Source of the DNA: Sphingomonas sp.
GTDB taxonomy: Bacteria > Pseudomonadota > Alphaproteobacteria > Sphingomonadales > Sphingomonadaceae
Direction: 5' to 3'
Length of the DNA stretch: 34,514 nucleotides
Assembly: GCA_019247755.1 (NCBI GenBank)
Contig: JAFBAM010000104.1
Location: 1 to 34,514, forward strand
The position numbers were made by a program, and so were the translations under genes. The notes below the pieces were generated by a model. It was not told the origin of the DNA. It ran no database searches and was given only the letters and a program-made list of their open reading frames with translations. Positions 1 to 9,579 of this stretch are shown piece after piece (position 1 is the stretch's first letter; every line of letters begins with the position of its first letter).

Positions 1-2
1 AC

Positions 3-62
3 ATCGGATACGGCCAGTCGCAAGAGTCTAATTCGATCCTCATCAACGGGTTGCGCATCTAG
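3..62 (+). CDS. C-terminal fragment of a truncated CDS (...IGYGQSQESNSILINGLRI*)
   Basis: Open frame from the window edge to TAG at 60-62 with protein-like composition; very short. Confidence 0.3.
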   Translation: MGYGQSQESNSILINGLRI

Positions 63-671
63 TTCCAAGCTGAGCTGAATTCTGAGGTGGTCGCGCTCAT
101 CAAGAAGAGCTTCCAAGCGAGGTGTATGGGTGAAGCAGCGTAATCCATTTCGTTAGTGTGCTGAGGCTAGTTATTGGCGTCAATCTGTGGCCCGCGGCCA
201 ATTCCTGCAAACAGGTGGCGCGCCCCTTCTGAGAGAGGCAAGAGAGGTGTCGTCGTTCAGAAATCTAAACGGCGTGTAATAATATGTTTACTTAGGCCGG
301 CTAAGGCGAAGCAGCGATCAGGTCTCCCACCCGATCAGCAATAGGTTAGGCCTGACCCGGCCCCGACCTGGAGCCCTGCTCTTCGTTGTCTGGAGCCGAA
401 GAGCAGGGCCCACCCGCCAAGTCTCTCGCCCCGTAGGACAATCGCTCGGCGTGAGACGTCTGCGCCACAACCTCGCTAAGTAAGGGCTTCGTCGCCTGAA
501 CCAAGTAAGATCGACAAAGAACCCTCTATACACATGGGCCGCTCTACAAATCGGTCTGAACGTGAGTAACGTCCCGGCTGATGCGCCAATATCCGGACGG
601 CGTTCTCAAGTGCCGCGCGGGGCGGTGAAGAGCCGGAATAATTCATTATAGTGCACCGCGGTATGGGGCCC

Positions 672-1832
672 TCAGTTTACCCGTGCCCGAAATCGAATTG
701 TGAAACTGCTGTTGGCGGCCATCGTCCCGCTGGGGATCAGCTTCAGCGCCTTGACGTTCGGATCATAGCCGGCGCTTGGCGTGTAGGTATAAGTCGCGCC
801 GCCATTGTCCGAATAGCTTCGCCCCGAAGCCGGAAGCGTGACCGTGCTCGACCCGGCCGTCAGCTCGAAGGGGCCCATGCCCGGCGAGCCGGGGTTGAAG
901 TCCCCATTGTAGAACGTGACGTTCGCCGGGAGCACATCGGCGAGGACGAGGCTGTTCAGGTCGACCTTGCTCCCGCCGCTGTTGGTGACCGTCAGCGTAT
1001 AGGCGACGTCCGCGCCAGGGACCGCGAACCGGGTCACGCCCGTCGTGTCGTAGGGAGCCGAGGTCTTGGTAACAGTCACGCTTGGCAGCGGGCAGAAGCT
1101 TAGCTTGACGACGCCCAGCGCCTGCTGGCCCGTCAGCGCTTCGCCGGCGCTAAGCGGGTAATTGCCGTAGCGGAGCGAGACGCTGGTCACCGGTTCGTTG
1201 AACAAAATGTCCATGTCGCCGGTGGTCGCGCCGGTGTTGGCGGTGCCGGTCCCAATAGCCTCGTTCGCCGCGAGCGAGGGCGATCCGCCGGGGCCTATCC
1301 GGGCTGACGTCGGGCTTTGCAGGGTGAGGACGGGATCCGCATAAGTGCTGGTCCCATCCGACCCCGTGATCCACAGCCAATCGCGATACTGGTTATTGGT
1401 ATAATCGATATCGTTGACCGAGAGCGTGAGCTCGCGGATCGGCGTTGCGAACGTGAACGTAGTGACGATCACCCGGGTAGCGCCCGTAATCGACGCGGTC
1501 CTTCCGCCGAACACCCCGCCAATGTTGAGCACCCGGCCCCCGGTCGAGGTTGACAGCGGAGTGCTGTCGATCCGCGGCAACGTGTCGCCGTTGACGCTCG
1601 TGCTGGTGAGGCCGTTCTGCGTGATGTTGACGCTGAACGTCCGCGTCGCGGCCGCACCGTTGGTGGCCGTGTAGTTGGTCGTCCCACCATAGCTGAGCTG
1701 GGTCGTCGGAGCGCTGCTGAACGCATAGCTGTAAAGGTTCGTATTGTCGCAGCTGGTCGCCGCCTGCGCTGTGCTGGTCGGGCCCGCCACGACGAGCGCC
1801 GCCACCGCGCTAGGAAGGAGAGCGCGCCTCAC
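672..1832 (-). CDS. Secreted DUF11-type repeat protein (386 aa)
   Basis: Signal peptide (MRRALLPSAVAALVVAGPTSTAQA); DUF11-like C-terminal region VTVTKTSAPYDTTGV..VPGADVAYTLTVTNSGGSKVDLNSLVLADVLPANVTF; 4-nt overlap with the upstream gene. Confidence 0.85.
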   Translation of the reverse strand: MRRALLPSAVAALVVAGPTSTAQAATSCDNTNLYSYAFSSAPTTQLSYGGTTNYTATNGAAATRTFSVNITQNGLTSTSVNGDTLPRIDSTPLSTSTGGRVLNIGGVFGGRTASITGATRVIVTTFTFATPIRELTLSVNDIDYTNNQYRDWLWITGSDGTSTYADPVLTLQSPTSARIGPGGSPSLAANEAIGTGTANTGATTGDMDILFNEPVTSVSLRYGNYPLSAGEALTGQQALGVVKLSFCPLPSVTVTKTSAPYDTTGVTRFAVPGADVAYTLTVTNSGGSKVDLNSLVLADVLPANVTFYNGDFNPGSPGMGPFELTAGSSTVTLPASGRSYSDNGGATYTYTPSAGYDPNVKALKLIPSGTMAANSSFTIRFRARVN

Positions 1833-4800
1833 CGTCGCCTCCCGAGCCCGAGGCTTTCGAGCGAGAGCTCATCGAACTTGAAGCGGAGGTCGGCGTAAAG
1901 ACCCGAGCGGGTGTAGCGGTCCGCGGCGAAATCGCGGTCGCGATAACCAACGACATTATAGCCGAGGAGGAGCCAGGTGTCGGCTGTCGGGCGGAACCCG
2001 ACCTGGGGACCAAAGGAATAAGCGAGCGAGCGGGCGCCGATGCCATGCCGGACGCTGACCTCCGCGCCGAGTTCGGCCTTTTCCCCGATCGACACCCTGA
2101 GGTCAGCCGATACCAAATTGCTGAAGCCCTCGATATCGTCTTGGCCAAACCGGTCGGACACGTAGCGGGCACCCCAGAACAAGGACATTTCATAGCGGTT
2201 GTCGGAGCTCGAATAATTGATTGCGAGCGCATTGATCAAACGCGCGGAGCGGGCGTCGCCGGTGACCGTCAGGGGATTGCCGAGGGGGTCGGTCGAGCCG
2301 GGCGTGGCGCCGGTGACCGAATCGCGGCGGAGCTCGAGCTTGTCGAGCCAGGAGAGGGGCCGGTTGGCGGGACGATTGGCCCAGCTGAGGCTCGCGTTGG
2401 CGACGGAAGTGATGGCGCCGTCGCGGCCCTTCGCGCGAAACCAGTCCAGGGCACCGCCAAGAGCCCGTCCTTCGCCGATCTGGCGGAGCGCGCCGAAGAG
2501 GAGGCCGGTGCGGTCCTCGCGGTCGCCGTGCCGATATTCGCCGCGTCCGGTGAGGCTGAGCCGGCCCGAACGATAGGTGGCTCCCGCCGTCACAGCGGTG
2601 AAGTCCTCGGTGATGAGCGATCCGTCACCGACAAAGCCACCGCTTGCAACGGGCTGAAGCGGGTTGATCACCGTGCCCGGGTTAATCCCGCCGATCGTCC
2701 GGTTGCTGTCGAGCGACAGGTCGACCGACCAGCGTTTGGAAAGGATCAGGCTTTGCGCGAGGCCGAACGCGGCAAAGGTCCGTCGGCCATATTCTGGAAT
2801 GTCCTGAGCGTTGCCGCTGAGCGCGATCTTGGCGCCGGCCCACGGCGCAAGGTCGAATCCGAGGCGGGCGGTGCGGGCATCAAGGGACCCGCCCTTGGCG
2901 ATCTCGTAGCTGGCGACGAGCGATGCCCAGCGAGTCGCTTCGAAGCGCGCGGTCAACCGGTGGCGCGCCGGGAAATCGACGCTGCCGTCTCGGCCAAGCG
3001 GTATGTCGCTTTCAGCGCCGAACTCGAGCTTACCGCGGGCGAACCTCTTGCTTCCGCCGACGGTCAGCAACGTGCTTTGATTGCTCGACCCGTCGGCAAG
3101 CTCGTCGTGGGCGAAGGTCAGGCCGGCCCGCGCCATTACGTCGGAACGGCGATATTCGGCGAGGAGCTGGCCGGCGTCGCGCCGAGCGCCATCTTCCAGC
3201 ATCACGTGGTGCCAGGCGCTGGCGACCAGCGCCAGGCGGTCGTTGAGGTGCCAGCGGGCATCAAGCCCAATCTTGCGGGTGCCGTTCTCAGCGCCGCTCA
3301 GCTGGTCCGTCCCAAAGCCTGCCTCGCGCTCACTGGCATAGGCCAGCGCGTCAAAATGGCCGTCATGATGCTCGAGCTCGACCAGCCAAGCATGCGCATT
3401 GTGCTTAGCCGCGGTGGCGCCGCTCGAATGGCTGATAGCGGCCTCGGCACGAAGCTCGGTCGACGGCGTAACCCTGATCTTGACGTCGGCGCCGGCAACG
3501 TCGGTCTTGACGCTGCCGTCATTGTCATGGATCGCGGTCGCGCCCAACTGGACCCTTTTGTGTTGGCTTTGCCAGCTCAGCCGGGCGCCGGCGTCGAGCA
3601 CCGTTCTTCCGAACGTGACCACGTCATATTCGACAATGATGAACTGTGGGTCGAGGCCAGACGACCGGCTCAGCACTGGAGAGCGGAAGGTCAGCGTTCC
3701 TCTCTCATAATCGATGTCATAATCGACGTAGCGGGCGAGGAGCTTTTCATCGAGGATCTTTTCAGAACGGAGCCGGTCGCGCGTCTGCAGCGTGACCCGT
3801 TCGGAATTGGCAAGCAGGCCGCGGCTGCGGAGCGGATAGGGACCGCTCAGGCCATTGCCCTGGATCTCGTCGCGCTGGTGCGCGAGGGGTGTCTTCGATG
3901 CGAATGCGAGCGCCGCCACCTGCGGCGACCGATATTCTGCCTTGGCGCCGTTCAGCGAGCGGATGTAGCGGGTTAGCACTGGCTCATCGATCGCGGTGTT
4001 GTAATCACCGAACAACGCATAGAATTGCGGGCGCTCGAGGCGGATGTAGAGCTTGCGGATCGAGGCCGCGTCGTAGCGGCGCTCCGAGCGGTCAGCGTAA
4101 ACCGTATAATATTGCTGCGGGTCGATCACGCCGCCGAACCGCTCGTCGCGCTTGTGCTTGTCGCTGTCGTAGGAGAGCGTCATCAGCCAGCGGCCGAGCA
4201 CCCGGCCCTTGGCATAGAGGGCGAGGCGTCCGTCGACGAGGTCCTTCGGCGTATCAGCGCCAATCTGCTCGAGATGCTTGTCGAGCCGGCTGAATCCGAC
4301 GCTGCCTTCGGCGAGGCCAACGACCGTCCACGGCCGCTCGCCCGGCGAGAGCCATGCCTCGAGCCGCTCTTCCCGGACGCTCGCGCCGTCGTGGAAGGAA
4401 AAGCGCAGCGAGACGCTGCCCGAGGCGGTGGTCGGTTCGAGCTCGACCAGAGCGATCCCGTCGTCACCGGCGACGTGCCAGGCTGGGCGGGCGCGCTCGA
4501 GCCCGGCCAGCTGCCGCGCCTGCTGAGCGTCGGCCTCCATCGCGGGATAATAAGGATCGGGCAGTTCGAACTCGCCGGAAACGCCGTGATGGACCGGGCG
4601 GCCGCCGCGATCCGTGATCCGAAAGGCGAGCACCGGCCGGTGAATGCCGTCCGCGAGCAGCAGTGAGCGATCCCGCACAAGTTCGGCGTTGGCCGGCATG
4701 TTGGCGAAGGCCACGGTGCGGCGGAGGGTTTTGACGAGGCTTCCCGATGGGTCGCGCACATCGACCCTGAGCTCGGTCGAGCGTCCGGTGAGCGGGATCC

Positions 4801-6859
4801 CGCGCCAGGTGCTGACCGCGACGGTGCCGTCCGCGCTTTTGCGGGTTCCGTCGAACGCGATCGGGTCGGCGGGCTTGCCGTCCACCAGCAATGTCAATCG
4901 CTGCCCCGGCAAATGCTTGACCACGACCCGGGTAACCGGCGAGCGCGGGTTGGCATCCATCGCCGGAAACAAGAAGTCGACACCCGCCGACTGGCCGACA
5001 AGCCAGTCCCGATCGCCGCCGGCGGCAGCTGAGTCCGAATCGGACGTGGGCGGCACCGGCGCACTGACCGCGGCCGGCGTTTCCGGGATCGGAGCGGCGG
5101 TTGATCCGGGCGCCGGGGCTAGACGGAAATCGACGCGTTTCAGCTCGCCGCCAAGGCCGGTCACGAAGCGTGAATTGCCTTGACCGCCGCTCCGGACGTC
5201 GCGCTCGCAATCGATTGCCACCGCGCCGGCCGGAATCGTCGCCCGGTCGATCTGGACGACGTGGGTGCCGGTCTTGACGCCGTCAAAATGATAGCGTCCG
5301 TCAAGGTCCGTCACGGCATAGCTGCCGTCTTCGAGCATAACCCGGATTCCGGGAACGCCGCGTCCCTCGCCGGCCGGACCGCAGCCGCCGCCGATCACTC
5401 GTCCCTCGACGGTCAGGCGCTCGGCGATCTCATCGTCGCGGATCCGGACGAGAGCGTCGGCGATATTGCTGTCGAGGCCGTCGGCGCGCGCCTGGGCCTT
5501 GTTAAGCGCATCGCCGGCGGCCGCATTGGGGCGGACTTCGAGAACATAGCTCAAGATCTCCTGCGCGCCCGCGCCAAGCGGCGGGAGCGTGAAGATCAGG
5601 GCGCGGTCGGGTCCGCCGGCCGGATCCGCAAGGCGGTTTCCGTCGACCTTCGCGCTCGAAACGCGGTAGCGCAACTGGATCGGGAGATTGTCGGTGACGA
5701 GGACCGGTCCAGTCGGGCCGACGCCCGGGTTGCGGACCACGACCTGGTAGGCAAGGAGGTCGCCGCGTTGCGCGTCGGCGCGATTGACGGTCTTCGCGAT
5801 CACCAGCGGGGTCGCGGGCCGGTCGAGGGGGACGTCGGTCCTGACGGACCCCGCCGTCGTCACCGTGAAGCTCTGGCCAAACGAGCCCACCGAGATCGTG
5901 AACGGCTGGCCGTCCGGCCGCCGCAGCCCGCTCAGCTGGGCCGGCGTGGCGACGGACGGGAAGCCGTACGGCGCGACTGGCTGAACCGCCAGCCGATAAG
6001 TGCCGGGAGCTACCAACGGGAACCGGTAATCGCCCGGCGGGAAGGAATAAGTGGTTCCGCCACTGTCGGTCACCGCCTGGCCGGTGATCACGGTCGAGGG
6101 ATAAGTGGAAACGCCGTCGTCCCCGAAGACCGCTGCCGGCTGGCCGGTCGCCGCATTCATAAGGGTGACCTGCACTCCCGCGACCGGCGATCCGCTCCTG
6201 CTGTCGAAGGCGATCCCGAACGGGTCGACGAGGATCGCGAGCGAGGCCGTCGCCATCGGCGATCCGCCCTGCGGGTCCATGATCGTGATCGTAACTGCCG
6301 ATCCGCCGGCGACGCTCAGCCGGCAGTCGCCGGGCGCGGGCGCCGGGGGCAGCGCCTGGGTCCCGACGACGGCAAGGAAGGTCCCGCTATTGGGCCCGCT
6401 CTCGGTGAACGTTATCGTCTCGCTGTCCCCGTTGCTGGTGCGGACAAGGACGGTGATGGTGTCGATCGCCGCCGGGTCGTGGTTCGCGGCCGGGCTGGCC
6501 AGCGACAGGACCACCGGCCGGCCGACGTAAACCGAGGGAGCCGGAGTGAGCCCGACGCCCGCTAGCGGGGATGGCAGGCCCGTTCCAGCGGCAGCGCCGT
6601 TGGCGGCGCAGCTCGCCTGCGCGGCGCCGGCGGGAAGGGTCCCGGCGGTCGGAACATAGGTCGAGAGAACGTCGCCCGACTGGAAATCGAGATCGACCCG
6701 GTTGGACGCGACCTGGCCAGTCCCGCTTCCGGCGCTCCACTGAAGGAAGGCGGTGTTAGAGATGGTGCGCGTGGCCGCCGCCGGCTGCGGAGCAGCAAGC
6801 ACGGCGACGGCCACGAACGCGCGCGTGAGCGTTCGCCAGATTTGGCTAGGTCTGCCCAT
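1829..6859 (-). CDS. 1676-aa surface protein: N-terminal Ig/SpaA/DUF11-like domains, C-terminal probable outer-membrane beta-barrel
   Basis: Signal peptide; DUF11 segment (PLVIAKTVNRADAQRGDLLAYQVVVRNPGVGPTGPVLVTDNLP); SdrD-B/CarboxypepD_reg-like segment (GRGVPGIRVMLEDGSYAVTDLDGRYHFDGVKTGTHVV); from about residue 850 to the end, alternating amphipathic strands and a near-terminal YADLRFKF resembling a beta-signal. Confidence 0.85.
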   Translation of the reverse strand: MGRPSQIWRTLTRAFVAVAVLAAPQPAAATRTISNTAFLQWSAGSGTGQVASNRVDLDFQSGDVLSTYVPTAGTLPAGAAQASCAANGAAAGTGLPSPLAGVGLTPAPSVYVGRPVVLSLASPAANHDPAAIDTITVLVRTSNGDSETITFTESGPNSGTFLAVVGTQALPPAPAPGDCRLSVAGGSAVTITIMDPQGGSPMATASLAILVDPFGIAFDSRSGSPVAGVQVTLMNAATGQPAAVFGDDGVSTYPSTVITGQAVTDSGGTTYSFPPGDYRFPLVAPGTYRLAVQPVAPYGFPSVATPAQLSGLRRPDGQPFTISVGSFGQSFTVTTAGSVRTDVPLDRPATPLVIAKTVNRADAQRGDLLAYQVVVRNPGVGPTGPVLVTDNLPIQLRYRVSSAKVDGNRLADPAGGPDRALIFTLPPLGAGAQEILSYVLEVRPNAAAGDALNKAQARADGLDSNIADALVRIRDDEIAERLTVEGRVIGGGCGPAGEGRGVPGIRVMLEDGSYAVTDLDGRYHFDGVKTGTHVVQIDRATIPAGAVAIDCERDVRSGGQGNSRFVTGLGGELKRVDFRLAPAPGSTAAPIPETPAAVSAPVPPTSDSDSAAAGGDRDWLVGQSAGVDFLFPAMDANPRSPVTRVVVKHLPGQRLTLLVDGKPADPIAFDGTRKSADGTVAVSTWRGIPLTGRSTELRVDVRDPSGSLVKTLRRTVAFANMPANAELVRDRSLLLADGIHRPVLAFRITDRGGRPVHHGVSGEFELPDPYYPAMEADAQQARQLAGLERARPAWHVAGDDGIALVELEPTTASGSVSLRFSFHDGASVREERLEAWLSPGERPWTVVGLAEGSVGFSRLDKHLEQIGADTPKDLVDGRLALYAKGRVLGRWLMTLSYDSDKHKRDERFGGVIDPQQYYTVYADRSERRYDAASIRKLYIRLERPQFYALFGDYNTAIDEPVLTRYIRSLNGAKAEYRSPQVAALAFASKTPLAHQRDEIQGNGLSGPYPLRSRGLLANSERVTLQTRDRLRSEKILDEKLLARYVDYDIDYERGTLTFRSPVLSRSSGLDPQFIIVEYDVVTFGRTVLDAGARLSWQSQHKRVQLGATAIHDNDGSVKTDVAGADVKIRVTPSTELRAEAAISHSSGATAAKHNAHAWLVELEHHDGHFDALAYASEREAGFGTDQLSGAENGTRKIGLDARWHLNDRLALVASAWHHVMLEDGARRDAGQLLAEYRRSDVMARAGLTFAHDELADGSSNQSTLLTVGGSKRFARGKLEFGAESDIPLGRDGSVDFPARHRLTARFEATRWASLVASYEIAKGGSLDARTARLGFDLAPWAGAKIALSGNAQDIPEYGRRTFAAFGLAQSLILSKRWSVDLSLDSNRTIGGINPGTVINPLQPVASGGFVGDGSLITEDFTAVTAGATYRSGRLSLTGRGEYRHGDREDRTGLLFGALRQIGEGRALGGALDWFRAKGRDGAITSVANASLSWANRPANRPLSWLDKLELRRDSVTGATPGSTDPLGNPLTVTGDARSARLINALAINYSSSDNRYEMSLFWGARYVSDRFGQDDIEGFSNLVSADLRVSIGEKAELGAEVSVRHGIGARSLAYSFGPQVGFRPTADTWLLLGYNVVGYRDRDFAADRYTRSGLYADLRFKFDELSLESLGLGRRR

Positions 6860-6898
6860 CGCGGTCGCGCGCGCTCATCGCGCGCGCTCGTCCAACGG

Positions 6899-7969
6899 TC
6901 AGTTGATCGTCACTCGGAACACGACGGTCCGCGTGTCCGCTGCAAGCAGCGAAGCGATCGTGCCCGTGACGGTGGTGCCGGCAAAGCTTCCGCCGGCGAC
7001 GCCGTCGGCATTGCAGGTGGCGCCCGTGACCGTGCCGTTGACCTTGATCCCGAAGGTGGAATCGTAGGTCGTCTGCGCCGGCAACGGATCGGTAACCACG
7101 ACGTTGGTCGCGGTCGCGCTTCCCGAGCCGTTGGCAACGGCGATGCAATATTCGACCGTTGCTCCCGGGATCATCTTGGGATTGGTGGTCCCGTTGATCG
7201 GGTCGCTGACGACACGGCTGGTCTTGGTCGCCGCGACGTTCGCGCCGAGGACCGTATAATCATCCTCGGCAAAGCCGATCCCGTCGTTGGCCGTATTGCC
7301 GTTGGCGTTGGTGTCGGCGAACACCGTGTCCATGGCCGCCGTGTTGGCGCCCGCGGTCTGGGTCAGCACCGCCCCCTGGCTGCCAGCAGTGCTTCCGTCG
7401 GCGGCGGTCGCGGTCAGTCGAACGCCGGCGACATCGCCGGTCGAGCGGCCGAGCGGGACGTCGGCGACTACGAACACCGTGACTACCGCGTCGGCGGCGA
7501 CCTGGTCGAGATAGGTCACCTGCTGGTCGGTGCCGGCGTCATAAACGCCGTTGCTGTTGGTATCGACGTACATCTTAATGTTGCTGACGTCGAAATTGTC
7601 GGTTCCGCCATGCGCCGCCGTTCCGCCGCTGCGATTCGTCGCGGCAAGAGCGAAGTCGAGGGTCGCGTTGGAGGAGTTGGTGACGGAGAAGGTGGTCACG
7701 GCGGCCGATTGGCCCGGCGAGACCGACGTCGTCGCATTGCCGACCTCGGCGACCGTCAGATTGACCTTGCGGTCGACGACCAGGCTGTTGCTGGCGCTTA
7801 TCTGGTTCTGGCTGACACCGCCGACCTTGAAGTCGACCGTCACATTGTTGACGATGTTCGAGCCCGCGGTTGTCCCGGCGGCATTGGCCGGGGTCGCGGT
7901 CCCGAAGATGAGTGCGGCGAGGCTGACGCCGGCCGCGATCCTGTTCCTGATCATTGTTCGAGTCCCCAC
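6899..7969 (-). CDS. Secreted DUF11-type protein (356 aa) with D-x-N-x-N-G loops
   Basis: Signal peptide; MIPGATVEYCIAVANGSGSATATNVVVTDPLPAQTTY; loop VDTNSNGVYDAGTD. Confidence 0.85.
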   Translation of the reverse strand: MGTRTMIRNRIAAGVSLAALIFGTATPANAAGTTAGSNIVNNVTVDFKVGGVSQNQISASNSLVVDRKVNLTVAEVGNATTSVSPGQSAAVTTFSVTNSSNATLDFALAATNRSGGTAAHGGTDNFDVSNIKMYVDTNSNGVYDAGTDQQVTYLDQVAADAVVTVFVVADVPLGRSTGDVAGVRLTATAADGSTAGSQGAVLTQTAGANTAAMDTVFADTNANGNTANDGIGFAEDDYTVLGANVAATKTSRVVSDPINGTTNPKMIPGATVEYCIAVANGSGSATATNVVVTDPLPAQTTYDSTFGIKVNGTVTGATCNADGVAGGSFAGTTVTGTIASLLAADTRTVVFRVTIN

Positions 7970-8025
7970 TCAATGACGCCTGATGAAAAATGCCCGCCGG
8001 CGCCCGTGGCGGGACTGTCTTCAAA

Positions 8026-8487
8026 TCATTTGACGATGGCTTCGAAGCGCAATTCCCCGCGTTCTCCGGCGGCAACGGCGCGCGCGAAAGTCCAGCGGAC
8101 GTGAGTTACGTCCGAAGGTCTCGCAGCGCGCCTCTTCCCGTCCGCGTCGACAACCTTGAGGGTATCCAGGGGTCCGAACGACTTGCCGGAATCGACCGAG
8201 ACTTCAGCACCCTTGCTTTCCTCGCCCGCGAAGATGACCCCAGACGGAACCGGGTCGGAGACGACGAAATGATCGGCCGGTTTGCCCGAATTGTTCGAAT
8301 AATCGAGGGTGAATAGGAGGCGGTCACCCGGCGTCACCAGCTTGGGTTCCTCGAGTGACCGGACCGGCGTTCCCGACCGGCCGGCCTTGATCCGGACGAC
8401 CGAGACGTGGCTGGTTAAACTGACCTGCGGCTCAGCGGCGGCCGGAACGGCGGTCACGGCGAGCAGCAGAAAGGCTAGCATTTTCAT
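8026..8487 (-). CDS. Small secreted DUF11-type protein (153 aa)
   Basis: Signal peptide MKMLAFLLLAVTAVPAAA; VTPGDRLLFTLDYSNNSGKPADHFVVSDPVPSGVIF; same strand and spacing as neighbours. Confidence 0.8.
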   Translation of the reverse strand: MKMLAFLLLAVTAVPAAAEPQVSLTSHVSVVRIKAGRSGTPVRSLEEPKLVTPGDRLLFTLDYSNNSGKPADHFVVSDPVPSGVIFAGEESKGAEVSVDSGKSFGPLDTLKVVDADGKRRAARPSDVTHVRWTFARAVAAGERGELRFEAIVK

Positions 8488-8490
8488 TGC

Positions 8491-9501
8491 TCAGTTCACT
8501 TTCACTTTGAAGGTCACGGTACGGCTGGCGCCGGCAGCGACATTGCCGAGGCGAACGACGACATTGCCGCCGACGACCTCTCCCTGGTCGCCGTCCGCGG
8601 CGTCGGTTAGCGAGGTCCCGCCGAGATCGAGGGTGCCGGGTTGGTAAGTCGTTCCGACCGGCGCGGAATCGGTGAGAGTAAGGTTGGCGATGCTTCCCGA
8701 CCCGGTGACGGAGGCGACCAGCGTGTAGGTGATGGTCGAGCCCGGCACGTGCGTCGTACCGCCGAACGGGTCGCTGACGGCCGCGCTCTTGGCCAGCCCG
8801 ACGAGCGCCGCCGAGACCCGGTAGAATCCCTTGTCCTGCGCGCTCGCGCCAGTGGAGCCGACGACGGCGTCGCCGCCGCCCTGGCCCTGGCCCGTGAAGA
8901 CTGTTCCGGCCGTCCCGGTGCCGGTCATCGCGGCGGCGACGAGATCGACTTCGCCGCGCTGGCCGTCGGTTGCCGCCGCCGGGATGGTTGAGAGCAGGAA
9001 AACGGTGACCGACGCGTCGGCGGCGAGCAGCGGATCATTCGCGCCCGCGACATAAACGGTATCGACGCCCGGATCGTAGCTACCGTTACCGTTGGTATCG
9101 AGCACGATTGACGTGGTCGTCGGGTCGAAATCGTCACCCGTGATATTGTCGCGTGCGGTGAGTTTGAACGCCTCCGGCCCATTGCCCGCGTTGGTGACTT
9201 TGAAGACGAGGACCTGCTTGGTTGCGCCCGGCGACACGATCACGTCGCTTGCGCTGAGCGTCGCGACAGAAACGTCGAGGATCTCGTCGACCTTGACCGA
9301 GACACTGTTTGAATCGACACTTCCGCTTCCTCCGTTCGGGAGGTCGTAGGTCGCCTTGGCGATATTGGTGATGAGAGTGCCGGCAGGCGTCTTCGCCGCC
9401 ATGACCGGCGCCAAAGGTGCGACCAGAGCCGCAATCCCAACAATCCAACCGAGCTTTTTCACTATAAGCCATCTTTGATTCAGATGGCCCTTTCTCTCCA
9501 A
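8491..9501 (-). CDS. Secreted DUF11-type protein (336 aa), first gene of the cluster
   Basis: Signal peptide near LGWIVGIAALVAPLAPVMA; VPGSTITYTLVASVTGSGSIANLTLTDSAPVGTTYQPG; Ca-loop-like LDTNGNGSYDPGVD. Confidence 0.85.
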   Translation of the reverse strand: MERKGHLNQRWLIVKKLGWIVGIAALVAPLAPVMAAKTPAGTLITNIAKATYDLPNGGSGSVDSNSVSVKVDEILDVSVATLSASDVIVSPGATKQVLVFKVTNAGNGPEAFKLTARDNITGDDFDPTTTSIVLDTNGNGSYDPGVDTVYVAGANDPLLAADASVTVFLLSTIPAAATDGQRGEVDLVAAAMTGTGTAGTVFTGQGQGGGDAVVGSTGASAQDKGFYRVSAALVGLAKSAAVSDPFGGTTHVPGSTITYTLVASVTGSGSIANLTLTDSAPVGTTYQPGTLDLGGTSLTDAADGDQGEVVGGNVVVRLGNVAAGASRTVTFKVKVN

Positions 9502-9579
9502 AATGGGTTAATTTTTTACTGACCGTTAGTCTTTCGTGCGCGGCCGAGGAGTTTCGTTCACTCTCATAGGCGTTTCTTA

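Noticed and set aside
318-533. 71-aa minus ORF at the left end
   Set aside because: Spans a perfect hairpin and is Arg-rich without recognisable features; not supported as coding.
2045-3976. 643-aa plus-strand ORF antisense to the giant DUF11/barrel gene
   Set aside because: Composition is an artefact of high-GC codon usage on the opposite strand; the minus-strand product has a signal peptide and clear domain architecture.
5180-6565. 461-aa plus-strand ORF
   Set aside because: Antisense to the same 1676-aa gene; Arg/Asp/Gly-rich low-information translation typical of an antisense frame.
6842-8104. 420-aa plus-strand ORF
   Set aside because: Antisense to two DUF11 genes with signal peptides and recognisable folds.
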